Positions 38,965 through 47,662 are shown, counted from the stretch's first letter. The stretch is DNA of 64,000 bases from Candidatus Merdivicinus excrementipullorum (GCA_018716725.1 DVJP01000015.1:1-64000), one strand, 5' to 3'. Notes: generated by a model from the sequence alone, not told the origin. Translations and numbers: made by a program.

Positions 38965-39879
38965 ATGAATTACACTCCCGAACAGATCAAGGCTGTGAAA
39001 GCCCAGGGGTTCTTATTCAACAACGACAAGGAGCATTTTAACGGCCGGGTTATCACGGAAAACGGCGTACTGAATGCCGCGCAGCTGTCCGCCATTGCGG
39101 AAGCGGCGAAAAAATTCGGCAACGGGGAGGTTTCCTTTACCACCCGCATGACGGTGGAGGTCCACGGCCTGCATTACGAGGATATCGAAGCCTTCCAGGC
39201 GGAGCTGGCCAAAGCGGGGCTGGTAACCGGCGGCACCGGCGCAAAGGTCCGTCCTGTCGTGGCCTGCAAGGGCACCATGTGCGTTTTCGGTCTCATTGAC
39301 ACTCAGGGGCTGGCCAAGGAGATCCACAAGCGTTTTTATGAGGGCTACCGTTCCGTTTCCCTGCCTCATAAATTCAAAATTGCCGTGGGCGGCTGCCCCA
39401 ATAACTGCGCCAAGCCTGATTTGAACGACATCGGCATTATCGGCCAGCGGATCCCCCATATTAACAAAGAGACCTGCCGGGGCTGCAAAAAGTGCGCCTG
39501 CGAGGCGGAATGTCCCATTGGGGCCTGCCATGTGGTGGACGGCAAACTGGTCATTGACGAGGAAAAATGCAACCACTGCGGCCGCTGCATCACCAAATGT
39601 TATTTCGGGGCCAACGAAGGCAGCCAGTCCTTCTACAAAATCTACATCGGCGGACGGTGGGGCAAGCAGGTCCGGCAGGGTCAGGCTTTGAAGCACCTGT
39701 GCGCTACAAAAGAAGAGGCCATGGATATGGTGGAGAAAGCCATCCTCCTCTTTAAGTCCCAAGGCAAAAAAGGCGAGCGTTTTTCCAGCCTGGTGGAGCG
39801 CCTGGGCATGGACAAGGTAGAGGAAATCCTTCTCTCCGACGACCTGCTCCAGCGCAAGGAAGAAATTCTGGCGGAATAA
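38965..39879 (+). CDS. siroheme sulfite/nitrite reductase-like 4Fe-4S protein
   Basis: 304 residues. The ferredoxin-like half-domain (VSFTTRMTVEVHGLHYEDIE) and the cluster/siroheme motifs CKGTMC and GGCPNNC match the nitrite/sulfite reductase family; a ferredoxin insert follows with CRGCKKCACEAECP and CNHCGRCITKC for two more 4Fe-4S clusters. The layout resembles AsrC or small stand-alone reductase-like proteins of anaerobes. The first motif has four residues between its cysteines where larger reductases have five. Start at MNYTPEQIK by proximity of AGAGAGGG. Single gene with promoter and terminator; electron partner unknown. Confidence 0.8.
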   Translation: MNYTPEQIKAVKAQGFLFNNDKEHFNGRVITENGVLNAAQLSAIAEAAKKFGNGEVSFTTRMTVEVHGLHYEDIEAFQAELAKAGLVTGGTGAKVRPVVACKGTMCVFGLIDTQGLAKEIHKRFYEGYRSVSLPHKFKIAVGGCPNNCAKPDLNDIGIIGQRIPHINKETCRGCKKCACEAECPIGACHVVDGKLVIDEEKCNHCGRCITKCYFGANEGSQSFYKIYIGGRWGKQVRQGQALKHLCATKEEAMDMVEKAILLFKSQGKKGERFSSLVERLGMDKVEEILLSDDLLQRKEEILAE

Positions 39880-39896
39880 TTGGAATAAACAGAAAA

Positions 39897-39935
39897 AACA
39901 GGGCGCTGTCCGAAAAAGACGGCGCTCTGTTTTTA
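39897..39935 (+). terminator. terminator of the siroheme reductase-like gene
   Basis: ACAGGGCGCTGTC pairs with GACGGCGCTCTGT (13 bp with wobbles), loop CGAAAAA, then TTTT. Its right half is repeated at the head of the second 342-bp unit. Confidence 0.85.
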
Positions 39936-40262
39936 GTTTTTAAACCGGTTACCAGGCCTGTGCGGCGGGGCAGAGGGATAGAAAAGGTTCAGGTTTTACG
40001 CAGCACCCATTCTTTTTTCGCGCGAAAAAAGAATGGGGAGAAAAACGCGCCGGGGCAAGCCCCTGGACCCCCGCCGCGGCCGTATACCACCAGATGCGTA
40101 TTGGCTGTACGGGAATTAGGAAAGCCTGCGTGGCGGGATTGGAACGCCGCAAGAAACGTTTTGTAAAAAACGATAGAATATAAAACCAAGCCAGGACGGC
40201 GCAGCCTGTCGCGCCGTTCCGGCGATTGATTTGATGCTGTGCGGCCGCGTCGAATTAACAGC
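39921..40262. repeat. 342-bp unit, copy 1
   Basis: First of two near-identical tandem units. It contains AAACCGGTTACCAGG, a perfect 32-nt palindrome at 40006-40037 (arms CCCATTCTTTTTTCGC), a hairpin CGGGGCAAGCCCC, and an element A block with octamer AGCCTGTC at 40203-40210 and GTCGAATTAA at its end. Reading frames inside it are products of the repeat, not genes. Confidence 0.85.
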
Positions 40263-40604
40263 GGGCTCTGGTTTTCGTTTTTTAAACCGGTTACCAGGCC
40301 TGTGCGGCGGGGCAGAGGGGTAGAAAAGGTTCAGGTTTTACGCAGCACCCATTCTTTTTTCGCGCGAAAAAAGAATGGGGAGAAAAACGCGCCGGGGCAA
40401 GCCCCTGGACCCCCGCCGCGGCCGCATACCACCAGATGCGTATTGGCTGTACGGGAATTAGGAAAGCCTGCGTGGCGGGATTGGAACGCCGCAAGAAACG
40501 TTTTGTAAAAAACGATAGAAGATAAAACCAAGCCGGAACGGCGCAGCCTGTCGCGCCGTTCCGGCGGTTGATTTGATGCTGTGCGGCCGCGTCGAATTAA
40601 CAGC
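40263..40604. repeat. 342-bp unit, copy 2
   Basis: Repeats the preceding unit with few substitutions (for example TAT to CAT near 40426). The 32-nt palindrome is at 40348-40379, octamer AGCCTGTC at 40545-40552. The element A stem is CCGGAACGGCGC/GCGCCGTTCCGG, a perfect 12 bp here, while in copy 1 one arm is altered. Confidence 0.85.
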
Positions 40605-40826
40605 GGCCTACAAGCAATAGAAATAGAATCCTCCCCATACGGCGAATTCATTGAGCCGTCCAGCGGTTGGATAGGAATTGAAACGCCGCGTCGACTTACC
40701 AGCGGCGGTTCGCCAGAGTTATGGCAAAAGCGGGACACTCTCTGCCAGGGGCGCAACTTGTTTGCGCCAGCCAAAGTCCAACGCGGAATACCCCGCCCGC
40801 GTCGACTTACCAGCGGCGGTTCGCCG
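40605..40826 (-). repeat. two further diverged element A units
   Basis: One unit carries CGGCGAATTCATTGAGCCG in place of the usual stem-octamer-stem; both carry CGCGTCGACTTACCAGCGGCGGTTCGCC in part. The last hairpin AGCGGCG-AAC-CGCCGCT (minus strand) begins on the TAG stop codon of the downstream oxidoreductase gene. GGGCGCAACTTGTTTGCGCC is an extra hairpin inside. Confidence 0.75.
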
Positions 40827-41675
40827 CTAGACGCCGGAATAAGCGGAGAAACCGCCGTCAATGGGGATCACTACGCCGGTGACAAAGGACGCCGCTTCGT
40901 TGTTTAACAGGAACATCACAGCCCCCGCCAGTTCCTCCGTTTTGCCGAACCGGCCCATGGGCGTGGCCGCCAGAATCTTCCCGGTGCGGGGAGTAGGCGT
41001 GCCGTCGCCGTTGAACAGCAGCTTCTCGTTCTGCTTGGTGACAAAGAATCCCGGGGCAATGGCGTTGACCCGGATATTTTCCTTGGAAAAATGCACCGCC
41101 AGCCACTGGGTGAAATTGGACACCGCCGCTTTTGCTCCCGAATATGCAGGGATTTTAGTCAGGGGCGTGTAGGCGTTCATGGAGGAAATGTTCAAAATGT
41201 TGCAGCCTTCCCGGCCCAGCATATCTTTGGCGAATACCTGGGTGGGGATCAAAGTGCCTAAGAAATTCAGGTTGAAGACAAATTCCACCCCGTCGGAATC
41301 CAGGTCGAAAAAGCTCTTGGTTTCCGCGTCGATGTCCCCGGGGAAGTAATATTCCTTGTCCGTGGTGGCCCGGGGATTGTTGCCGCCGGCGCCGTTAATC
41401 AGGATGTCGCAGGGGCCGAAATCCCGGAGCACTTCCTGATGGACCGTCTCCATAACCTCTTTATTCAACACATCGGCTTTGTAAGCCTTGGCCGTATAGC
41501 CTTCGGCGGCAATTTCACCGGCCACAGCCTGAGCCGCTTCCAGGTTCAAGTCCAGGATGGCGGTTTTGGCCCCGCACTGGGCCAGCATTTTAGCGAACAT
41601 GGAGCACAAAACGCCGCCGGCTCCCGTGACAACGGCGGTTTTCCCGCTTAAATCCAAAGAAAAGGGAAGTTTCAT
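40827..41675 (-). CDS. SDR oxidoreductase, D-mannonate (fructuronate) oxidoreductase type
   Basis: 282 residues of the classical short-chain dehydrogenase family: cofactor motif VTGAGGVLCSMFA (TGxxxGxG), NGAGG (NNAG equivalent), catalytic Ser in NISSMNAYTP and YSGAK with Tyr and Lys. Sequence layout with the EYYFPGDIDAETKSFFDLD insert matches YjmF/UxuB-like enzymes that reduce D-fructuronate to D-mannonate. It directly follows uxuA (17 bp), supporting hexuronate breakdown. Its stop codon is the first base pair region of an element A hairpin. Confidence 0.88.
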   Translation of the reverse strand: MKLPFSLDLSGKTAVVTGAGGVLCSMFAKMLAQCGAKTAILDLNLEAAQAVAGEIAAEGYTAKAYKADVLNKEVMETVHQEVLRDFGPCDILINGAGGNNPRATTDKEYYFPGDIDAETKSFFDLDSDGVEFVFNLNFLGTLIPTQVFAKDMLGREGCNILNISSMNAYTPLTKIPAYSGAKAAVSNFTQWLAVHFSKENIRVNAIAPGFFVTKQNEKLLFNGDGTPTPRTGKILAATPMGRFGKTEELAGAVMFLLNNEAASFVTGVVIPIDGGFSAYSGV

Positions 41676-41692
41676 TCCAATGCCTTCTTTCG

Positions 41693-42736
41693 TTATTCGG
41701 TTTTTTGTAAGGTTTCCCAGATGCCGTTTAAATAGGACGCGCCCAAAGCCCGGTCGAAAAGGCCGTAGCCGGGTTTTCCGGTTTCGCCCCAGATCATGCG
41801 GCCGTGGTCCGGCCGGATATAGCCGTCAAAGCCGTTTTTATAGAGCGCCCGCATGATTCCCACAATGTCCAAAGAGCCGCAGGGGGAGAAATGGGCACTT
41901 TCCTCAAAGGAGCCGTCCTCCAAAATTTTCACGTTGCGGATGTGCATGAAATGGATGCGGCCCATGGCGGAATACTTGTCCGTGAGCTTGACCATATCGT
42001 TAGTTTTGGCGCACCCCAAAGAACCGGTGCAGAGGGTCAGGCCGTTTGCGGGGCTGTCCACCAGCTTTAAGAACCGGTCGATGTTTTCCTCGCAGGTGAT
42101 AATCCGGGGCAGGCCGAAAATAGGCCAGGGCGGGTCGTCCGGATGGATGGCCATATTGACGCCGCTTTGTTCCGCAACCGGAATGACCTCCGACAGGAAA
42201 TACCGCAGGTTTTCCCACAAATCCTCCTCGGTGATTTGGGCGTAATCCTCAAAAACCGCTTTTAAGCTCTCCTTGGTGTAGCTGGCGTCCCAGCCGGGAA
42301 GGTTCAGTTCCCCGGTCAAGGGGTCCATTTTTTCCAGCTGGTCCTTGTAATACACCAGAGCGTTGGAGCCGTCGGGCAGGACTTTGTCCAGCTGGGTGCG
42401 GGTCCAGTCAAATACCGGCATAAAGTTATAGCAGACGCATTTGACCCCGGCCTCCCCCAGCCGGCGGATATTCTCCTTGTAATTTTCGATGTACCGGTCC
42501 CTTGCGGGTTTGCCAAGCTTGATGTCCTCGTGGACGGGGACGCTTTCAATGACTTCAAAGTGCAGCCCCGCGTCCTCGGTCTGCTTTTTCAGGGCCGCGA
42601 TGCTTTCCCGGCTCCAAATCCCCCCGGGAGGGACGTCGTAAACGGCGGTGACAATGCTGTGCATATTGGGAATCTGGCGGATGTACTCAATTTTCACCGG
42701 GTCATCGGGGCCATACCAGCGGAACGACAGTTTCAT
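41693..42736 (-). CDS. uxuA: D-mannonate dehydratase
   Basis: 347 residues. Converts D-mannonate to 2-keto-3-deoxygluconate in glucuronate catabolism. Family blocks: [14 protein letters not shown] at the start, [29 protein letters not shown] with metal-site His/Asp, LCTGSLGC with metal-site Cys, and IHFMHIRN. Start set by AGGAGG 9 nt upstream; a long in-frame extension upstream crosses the divergent regulator gene and is rejected. Divergent from the AraC-type regulator, which probably controls it. Confidence 0.96.
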   Translation of the reverse strand: MKLSFRWYGPDDPVKIEYIRQIPNMHSIVTAVYDVPPGGIWSRESIAALKKQTEDAGLHFEVIESVPVHEDIKLGKPARDRYIENYKENIRRLGEAGVKCVCYNFMPVFDWTRTQLDKVLPDGSNALVYYKDQLEKMDPLTGELNLPGWDASYTKESLKAVFEDYAQITEEDLWENLRYFLSEVIPVAEQSGVNMAIHPDDPPWPIFGLPRIITCEENIDRFLKLVDSPANGLTLCTGSLGCAKTNDMVKLTDKYSAMGRIHFMHIRNVKILEDGSFEESAHFSPCGSLDIVGIMRALYKNGFDGYIRPDHGRMIWGETGKPGYGLFDRALGASYLNGIWETLQKTE

Positions 42737-42773
42737 GTTCCAAAGCCTCCTTGCTGTTCCTGTTATTGATTTC

Positions 42774-42801
42774 ATTATAATCGAATAAATCACAAAGTAA
42801 A
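42774..42801 (-). promoter_or_regulatory. promoter of the uxuA operon
   Basis: Minus strand TTTACT (42801-42796), 16-bp spacer, TATAAT (42779-42774). It lies back to back with the regulator promoter. Confidence 0.7.
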
Positions 42802-42814
42802 ATGCCAATATTGC

Positions 42815-42843
42815 TTGACATATTGTGTTTCTTGCTATATTAT
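42815..42843 (+). promoter_or_regulatory. promoter of the AraC-type regulator
   Basis: TTGACA (42815-42820), 17-bp spacer, TATTAT (42838-42843). Only 13 bp separate it from the divergent uxuA -35. Confidence 0.8.
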
Positions 42844-42865
42844 CAATGTAAAGGAGGGGAGGACT

Positions 42866-43753
42866 GTGCAAAGCTCTGTCCAGCCGTTCAGCCCCCGGCA
42901 GCAGATGCTGGCGGCTGATTATGAAATTTACCGGTACCGGGATTCCCATATAAGCCAGGTGGAACTGCACCACCACGATTTTTACGAGGTTTATTTCTTT
43001 ATTTCCGGCAGCGTCCAGTACACCATCGAGAGCCGGCAGTACCAGCTGAAGCCGGGGGACATCCTGCTCATCTCGCCTTTGGAGCTGCACCAGCCCCTGG
43101 TGCGGGCGGATAAGGAGCCTTATGAGCGGGTGGTGCTGTGGGTGAGCCGCAGCTGCCTGGAAGCCCTGTCCGGCCAAGGGTGCAGCCTGTCCGGCTGCTT
43201 TGACATCCATTCGCCGCAGCACACCAATTTACTGCGGCTGGACGCCGTTTCAGTGCGGCGGCTTCAGGACATGGCGGACTCCATGATGGAGGAGCGGGAA
43301 CGGAAGTATTTCGGGTGGGAGTTAAACGCCAAGGCCCTGCTGACCAGGATCCTTGTGGAGCTGAACCGCCGGATTGGAGACGCGCCCTCCGGGTTTGAGA
43401 TCCCGGACGAGTCCAGCGGCATTATCGCCGGCGTGCTCCGGTATATCAACGAAAATTTCGGCGAGGAAATTTCGTTAGATTCCCTGTCGGAACGGTTTTT
43501 TATCAGCAAATACCACCTTTCCCGGGAATTCAAACGGCTGGTGGGCACCTCCGTCTACCGGTATGTGATCCAGAAGCGGCTCATTATGGCCAAGCAGAAG
43601 ATGCTGGCCGGGTGCAGCCCCACCGACGTTTACTGCAACTGCGGGTTTGGGGACTACGCCAATTTCTACCGGGCTTTCCGGGCGGAATACGGGATTTCCC
43701 CCAAGGAGTTCTGCGGCGGCGCCGCAAAAGGGACGGACCGGCGGCAAAACTAA
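42866..43753 (+). CDS. AraC family transcriptional regulator
   Basis: 295 residues. An N-terminal cupin sensing domain (about 15-130: [37 protein letters not shown]) and a C-terminal double helix-turn-helix (about 195-285: [29 protein letters not shown] and [25 protein letters not shown]). Divergent from uxuA with a shared short promoter region, so it likely responds to a hexuronate or aldonate. Starts at GTG 42866 by the strong AAGGAGGGGAGG; an upstream in-frame ATG lies within the promoter. Confidence 0.9.
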   Translation: MQSSVQPFSPRQQMLAADYEIYRYRDSHISQVELHHHDFYEVYFFISGSVQYTIESRQYQLKPGDILLISPLELHQPLVRADKEPYERVVLWVSRSCLEALSGQGCSLSGCFDIHSPQHTNLLRLDAVSVRRLQDMADSMMEERERKYFGWELNAKALLTRILVELNRRIGDAPSGFEIPDESSGIIAGVLRYINENFGEEISLDSLSERFFISKYHLSREFKRLVGTSVYRYVIQKRLIMAKQKMLAGCSPTDVYCNCGFGDYANFYRAFRAEYGISPKEFCGGAAKGTDRRQN

Positions 43754-43776
43754 GAAAAACTTAAGCAGCCCTGGCA

Positions 43777-43805
43777 TTGCTTTTTCTGCGGCGGTGTGCT
43801 ATACT
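43777..43805 (+). promoter_or_regulatory. promoter of the LCP gene
   Basis: TTGCTT (43777-43782), 17-bp spacer, TATACT (43800-43805). Confidence 0.65.
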
Positions 43806-43850
43806 TAGGGGGACATGCCGCTTGGAGGCGGCTCAAAGGAGGTCCGGACC

Positions 43851-44885
43851 ATGGCCCATAGACGGCGGCGCCGTTTGAAAACAAAGAAACTGATTCTTAC
43901 CATATTCCTTTTGCTGCTTTTTGTGGTAATGGGATATTGCGCGTACTATATTTTTACCATTGTGAAGGGGCTGGACGACAGCCGCAACGCCAGCTTTACC
44001 ACGGATTTATCGGAGCTGGGGATTGTATCCGACGATATGCTGAAAGACGACGCCTCGGACGCCAGCATTACCAATATCGCCCTGTTCGGCGTGGACCAGC
44101 GGGAGGACGAGGCCTGCCGTTCCGACGTGATTATGGTGGCCAGCGTGGACAAGCGCCACGACAAAATCAAACTCACTTCTGTGATGCGGGACAGCTATGT
44201 TCCCATTGACGGCTACGGGAACAATAAAATCAACGCCGCCTATTTTTACGGCGGCCCTGAACTGGCGGTCAAAACCTTAAACCAGGTGTTCGACTTGAAA
44301 ATCACCGATTATGTGACGGTGAATTTCAGTGAAATGGCGGAAATTGTGGACGCTGTGGGGGGCGTGCAGATCGACGTTTCCGAGGAGGAACGCAAAGACG
44401 CCAACCACAACATGATCGAACAGTCGGCCCAGTCCGGCAAGCCGGTGGATACCATAGAGCAGCCCGGCTTCCAGACTTTAAGCGGGATGCAGGCGGTGGC
44501 CTACGCCCGGATCCGCCATGTGGGCAACGCCGATTACGACCGCACTGCCCGCCAGCGGGAAGTTATGGAGCAGATTTTTATCAAAGGGAAAAATATGAAC
44601 CCCATAGAATATCCGGGGCTGATTAAGCGGATGCTGCCTTTGGTGGAAACCTCCCTGGATTTGACGGAAATCTTAGATATGGCCGGGATTATGCTGCGGG
44701 ACGTATCCTTTGTAGATTTCCGGCTCCCCTGCAACGAGGATTTGATAAACGGCGGCAGCCTGGTTTTGGACGGCGTGGATTACCTCTACTACGACCTGGA
44801 TTCTTCCAAAGACAAGCTCCACAATTTTATCTACCAGGACATCCTGCCGGGGCAGAGCAGCGCCGGCCAGGCCCAGGGGGAATGA
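43851..44885 (+). CDS. LytR-CpsA-Psr family cell-wall glycopolymer ligase
   Basis: 344 residues. Short basic cytoplasmic start (MAHRRRRRLKTKK), one membrane helix (about 16-38), then the extracellular LCP domain. Family blocks: NIALFGVDQREDEACRSDVIMVASVD, LTSVMRDSYVPI, NNKINAAYFYGGPELAVKTLNQ, GGVQIDVSEEE and ARIRHVGNADYDRTARQREV with the conserved Arg residues for pyrophosphate binding. Such enzymes attach teichoic acids or other glycopolymers to peptidoglycan. Start by AAAGGAGGT. Followed by the hairpin that is duplicated around element C. Confidence 0.92.
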   Translation: MAHRRRRRLKTKKLILTIFLLLLFVVMGYCAYYIFTIVKGLDDSRNASFTTDLSELGIVSDDMLKDDASDASITNIALFGVDQREDEACRSDVIMVASVDKRHDKIKLTSVMRDSYVPIDGYGNNKINAAYFYGGPELAVKTLNQVFDLKITDYVTVNFSEMAEIVDAVGGVQIDVSEEERKDANHNMIEQSAQSGKPVDTIEQPGFQTLSGMQAVAYARIRHVGNADYDRTARQREVMEQIFIKGKNMNPIEYPGLIKRMLPLVETSLDLTEILDMAGIMLRDVSFVDFRLPCNEDLINGGSLVLDGVDYLYYDLDSSKDKLHNFIYQDILPGQSSAGQAQGE

Positions 44886-44916
44886 GCTGCCGGGCGTAAA
44901 ATCTTATAACAAAGAG

Positions 44917-45311
44917 AAAGGGCAAGCGGTAAGCCTGCCCTTCTAGCCTGGACATCATTTTGCATTTTTCATAAAGGCGTATGCTTTGCTGACGCAAATG
45001 CACCGTGGAAAAATTTTAGAAAATTTTAGCCCCGGATTTTGTTTACAAAATCCGGGCACGCGTCATCAAGCTAGCTTGATGACTGCATCCGCGGGCGGCT
45101 TGCGAGCCGCCTTTTTATTTAAGAGTTCGCGGCCCGGCCGCGAAAAGTTAGATTTCGCTCGTTGCGACGAGCGAGGAGGGACTCTGTCCCCTCCACCCCT
45201 GCGATTTTTTGAAAAAAATCGAGTAAAACTTTTATTTTATCTCTTAATGTAGTTTTACTCTCAACAGATGTTTTTCGACACTCAAAAAGGGCAAGCGGTA
45301 AGCCTGCCCTT
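44917..45311. repeat. element C, copy 1, with duplicated terminator hairpin
   Basis: A perfect 26-bp direct repeat (44917-44942 and 45286-45311; core GGGCAAGCGGTAAGCC) is itself a terminator hairpin and encloses 343 bp. Inside, in order: CCCGGATTTTG/ACAAAATCCGGG, a perfect 22-nt palindrome (45062-45083; centre AAGCTAGCTT), GGCGGCT-TGCG-AGCCGCC with a T run, CGCGGCCCGGCCGCG, TCGCTCGTTGCGACGAGCGA, GGAGGGAC/GTCCCCTCC and GCGATTTTTTGAAAAAAATC. Inverted second copy at 47.7-48.06 kb. No protein-coding frame of substance. Confidence 0.85.
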
Positions 45312-45410
45312 TTTGATTTTTCGTAAACTGTGTGTTTTTTCATGATTATGGCGGCCAGATACGGGGTATCGGGGACGCCGCCCCCTACAAATTGAAATAT
45401 TATGTTGATG

Positions 45411-45513
45411 TGGTAGAGGACGTCGTGAATTTATTCACGACAGTTTCCCGTCCCGCCAAATTGCCCAAAACATTTCGGCGTTTTATGCGGGCGAACACAG
45501 TTCGCCCCTACAA
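45411..45513 (+). repeat. element B, copy 2
   Basis: Left end degenerate (GGTAGAGGACG), right end CCCCTACAA (45505-45513). Contains GTCGTGAATTTATTCACGAC, TTTCCCGTCCCGCC and the GGGCGAAC-ACA-GTTCGCCC arm. Located between element C copy 1 and the sigE 3' end. A related half-site GGGGACGCCGCCCCCTACAAA is at 45370-45393. Confidence 0.75.
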
Positions 45514-45533
45514 ACGATTCCCGCAATGAAGTG

Positions 45534-46247
45534 TTAAAACTGTTTTTCCATCTCCCCTTTCAGCCGCCGGATGATCCGTTTTTCCAGCCGGGATATGTAG
45601 GACTGGGATATCCCGATTTTATCCGCCACCTCCTTTTGGGTCTGCTCCGGCTGGCCGGTGAGGCCGAACCGCATCTGCATAATCAGCTTTTCCCGGCTGC
45701 TTAACCCGTCCAGGCACCGGTTTAGGACGCTGCGCTCCGCTTCCTCCTCCATGGTCCGGCTGACGGAGTCCTCCTCCGTCCCCAGGATGTCGGAAAGCAG
45801 AAGCTCGTTGCCGTCCCAGTCTACGTTCAAGGGTTCATCCAGGGAAACCTCTTCCTTCTGGCGGCTTGTTTTCCGCAGGTGCATGAGGATTTCGTTCTCA
45901 ATGCACCGGGAGGCATAGGTGGCCAGCTTGATATTCTTATCCGGCGAAAAGGTGTTGACCCCTTTGATGAGGCCGATGGTGCCGATGGAAATTAAATCCT
46001 CCAGGTTAATGCCGGTGCTTTCAAAACGTTTGGCGATGTACACCACCAGCCGCAGGTTCCGGGTTATGAGGATTTCCCGGGCTTTCTGGGGCTGGGTTTT
46101 CAGCAGGGCGAAGATTTTCTGTTCCTCCTCCCGGCTCAAGGGGGGCGGAAGGGTCTGCGCCCCGTTTATGTAGTCGCATCTTGCCAAAAGCCCTAATTTT
46201 TGAAGCAGCCGGAACAGGGCCGATTTCAGCCGGTATGGGATTTTCAT
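45534..46247 (-). CDS. sigE: sporulation sigma factor sigma-E precursor
   Basis: 237 residues, with an N-terminal pro-sequence ([37 protein letters not shown]) like that removed by SpoIIGA in Bacillus. Region 2: [57 protein letters not shown]; region 4: [28 protein letters not shown]. It directs mother-cell transcription after asymmetric division. Start from AGGAAGGATCAC before ATG 46247. Downstream sigG, often next in Clostridia, is absent here. The spoIIGA frame runs 227 bp into this gene. Confidence 0.96.
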   Translation of the reverse strand: MKIPYRLKSALFRLLQKLGLLARCDYINGAQTLPPPLSREEEQKIFALLKTQPQKAREILITRNLRLVVYIAKRFESTGINLEDLISIGTIGLIKGVNTFSPDKNIKLATYASRCIENEILMHLRKTSRQKEEVSLDEPLNVDWDGNELLLSDILGTEEDSVSRTMEEEAERSVLNRCLDGLSSREKLIMQMRFGLTGQPEQTQKEVADKIGISQSYISRLEKRIIRRLKGEMEKQF

Positions 46248-47127
46248 GTGATCCTTCCTTTCTTTGCAGATTTTCCGGGAAACAAGCCGGCCCGGCAATG
46301 GCCTGGAACCCGTCCCGCAGAGGCTGCCGGGACAGGGCCGCCAGGCATAAAACCTCCTTTCCGCCTTCCGGCACGAAATAATCCGGCGCAAATCCCGCCA
46401 AAAGGTTCCCGCCCCCTACGGTTTCACAGGGAATCAGCTGGATTTTTTGGAGTTTCCGGCTTTCCGCCGGGTTTTCCAAACTGTTAAGCATTTCCCGGGG
46501 CAGGATTCCCTCCAAAGCCCGCCGGTCGCAGACCACCACAGGCAGCCCTCCAAGGCTCTTCAAACGGTTCCCGGTGTCCAGCAGGACGTTTAGCACCACC
46601 TCTTTTCCCTGGTACCCGAGCCTTGCGGAAAACACCCGGTCCTTTGCGGCGGTTTTCTCCCGCAAAAGGACGTAAAGCCGGGCGGCGCCATAGGCGATGA
46701 CGGTGGAAACAGCCAGGGTCATGGCCTGGATGTGATAATACACCACCCCGTTTCGGATGATAAGCCTTGGGGGCGCGGCCATGAGCCAAAGGGCGATCAT
46801 CACCCCGGCAAAGAGAAAATTGGCGGCGAAAAAGAAGCCCATCCTGCGCCAAAAGCCCATGGCTCCTCCGGCAATCCAGGTGATGGCGGCCGCCAGCCCC
46901 AATTTGATGAGGAACAGCGGCAAAAAGGGAAGCTCCGGCAGGAAAATGGCCAGGGAGGACAGGCCGCCGGCCAATGCCGCCAGGCCCCGCCGCCACCGTT
47001 TGCACGGCCGGCCGGACAGCGCCTCCGACGCCAGCAGCAGAAACCAGGTGACGTATAGGTTTAATGCCACCAGCACATCGACGTAAATGGTGACGATTCG
47101 TTCCTCCCCCCTTTCGGATACCCTCAT
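46021..47127 (-). CDS. spoIIGA: sporulation sigma-E processing peptidase SpoIIGA, with anomalous start and stop
   Basis: The N-terminal half has about five membrane helices ([22 protein letters not shown] onward) and the C-terminal half an aspartic protease domain with [11 protein letters not shown], the active-site motif; it cleaves pro-sigma-E. Two oddities. First, the strong site GGGGGGAGG lies 8 nt before codon GTC (47094), where homologues start (V/M-T-I-Y-V-D); the only ATG, at 47127, overlaps a TATAAT box. Second, the natural end (QAIAGPACF) is passed without a stop: the frame runs 227 bp inside sigE. The frame reached by one extra base near 46270 would stop with a TGA overlapping the sigE ATG, the usual arrangement. 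So a start-codon change and a single-base indel, or sequencing errors, are likely. Confidence 0.8.
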   Translation of the reverse strand: MRVSERGEERIVTIYVDVLVALNLYVTWFLLLASEALSGRPCKRWRRGLAALAGGLSSLAIFLPELPFLPLFLIKLGLAAAITWIAGGAMGFWRRMGFFFAANFLFAGVMIALWLMAAPPRLIIRNGVVYYHIQAMTLAVSTVIAYGAARLYVLLREKTAAKDRVFSARLGYQGKEVVLNVLLDTGNRLKSLGGLPVVVCDRRALEGILPREMLNSLENPAESRKLQKIQLIPCETVGGGNLLAGFAPDYFVPEGGKEVLCLAALSRQPLRDGFQAIAGPACFPENLQRKEGSHENPIPAEIGPVPAASKIRAFGKMRLHKRGADPSAPLEPGGGTENLRPAENPAPESPGNPHNPEPAAGGVHRQTF

Positions 47128-47131
47128 TATA
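47126..47131 (-). promoter_or_regulatory. -10-like box at the head of spoIIGA
   Basis: Minus strand TATAAT overlapping the ATG at 47127. In Bacillus the spoIIG promoter is Spo0A-activated with an over-long spacer; a clear Spo0A box could not be made out here. Confidence 0.4.
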
Positions 47132-47192
47132 GCCCGTCTGGCCGGGCGAAAGCCGTCGCTTCGGGGCGTTCTGTTAAATTTTTTCTCCTGCC

Positions 47193-47221
47193 TTTACATC
47201 CGGCGGGAATTATTCTATAAT
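47193..47221 (+). promoter_or_regulatory. promoter of the PH-domain gene
   Basis: TTTACA (47193-47198), 17-bp spacer, TATAAT (47216-47221). Confidence 0.8.
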
Positions 47222-47253
47222 GAAATCAGTTCCTTACTGTCAGGAGGTATTTT

Positions 47254-47655
47254 ATGAAAGATTATACTGCCCCTCCCATCCTTTGGAAAGACCGCAAGCA
47301 TTTCCTCTGGTTCCCCTGGAGCTTTACCAAATACAGCCTGGATGAAAACCGCCTGTATGTGGATACCGGCCTGCTCAATACCAGACACGAGGAAACGCTG
47401 CTGTACCGGGTTGTGGATATTTCCATGCGCCGGTCTTTGGCCCAGCGGATATTCGGCACCGGGTGCATTGTGCTGTACACCAAGGTGGACGTTTCAGGGG
47501 AAATTCATTTGAAGAACATCAAAAATGTGGAAACCGTCAACCGGATGCTTTCCGACCTGATTGAAAAGGCCCGCAGCCAGCAGCGGGTGGTGGGCAAGGA
47601 GTTCTACGATTCCGGCGATTACGACGGGGACGCCGACGATTTTCACGGGCATTAA
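47254..47655 (+). CDS. bacterial PH-domain protein (YdbS/DUF304-like)
   Basis: 133 residues. The central segment SLDENRLYVDTGLLNTRHEETLLYRVVDISMRRSLAQRIFGTGCIVLYTK is a bacterial pleckstrin-homology-like (bPH2) domain; the C-terminal tail is acidic (GDYDGDADDFHGH). No membrane helix, unlike YdbS itself. Function unknown. Strong AGGAGG ribosome binding site and promoter. Divergent from spoIIGA and followed by element C copy 2. Confidence 0.8.
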   Translation: MKDYTAPPILWKDRKHFLWFPWSFTKYSLDENRLYVDTGLLNTRHEETLLYRVVDISMRRSLAQRIFGTGCIVLYTKVDVSGEIHLKNIKNVETVNRMLSDLIEKARSQQRVVGKEFYDSGDYDGDADDFHGH

Positions 47656-47662
47656 AAAACAT

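Noticed and set aside
39921..40604. Possible CRISPR array
   Set aside because: Only two units of 342 bp, no short regularly spaced repeats with unique spacers, and no cas gene.
40331..40861. A 176-codon minus-strand reading frame in the repeat field, and smaller frames around 39.95-40.5 kb
   Set aside because: They run through the duplicated 342-bp unit and element A repeats, lack a ribosome binding site, and their translations repeat between copies.
42737..43222. N-terminal extension of uxuA
   Set aside because: It would cover the divergent promoter region and the start of the AraC-type gene; the ATG at 42736 has a strong ribosome binding site and matches family length.
44917..45311. Group II intron relic (these can insert next to terminators)
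   Set aside because: No recognisable domain V or reverse transcriptase, and group II introns do not duplicate the target.
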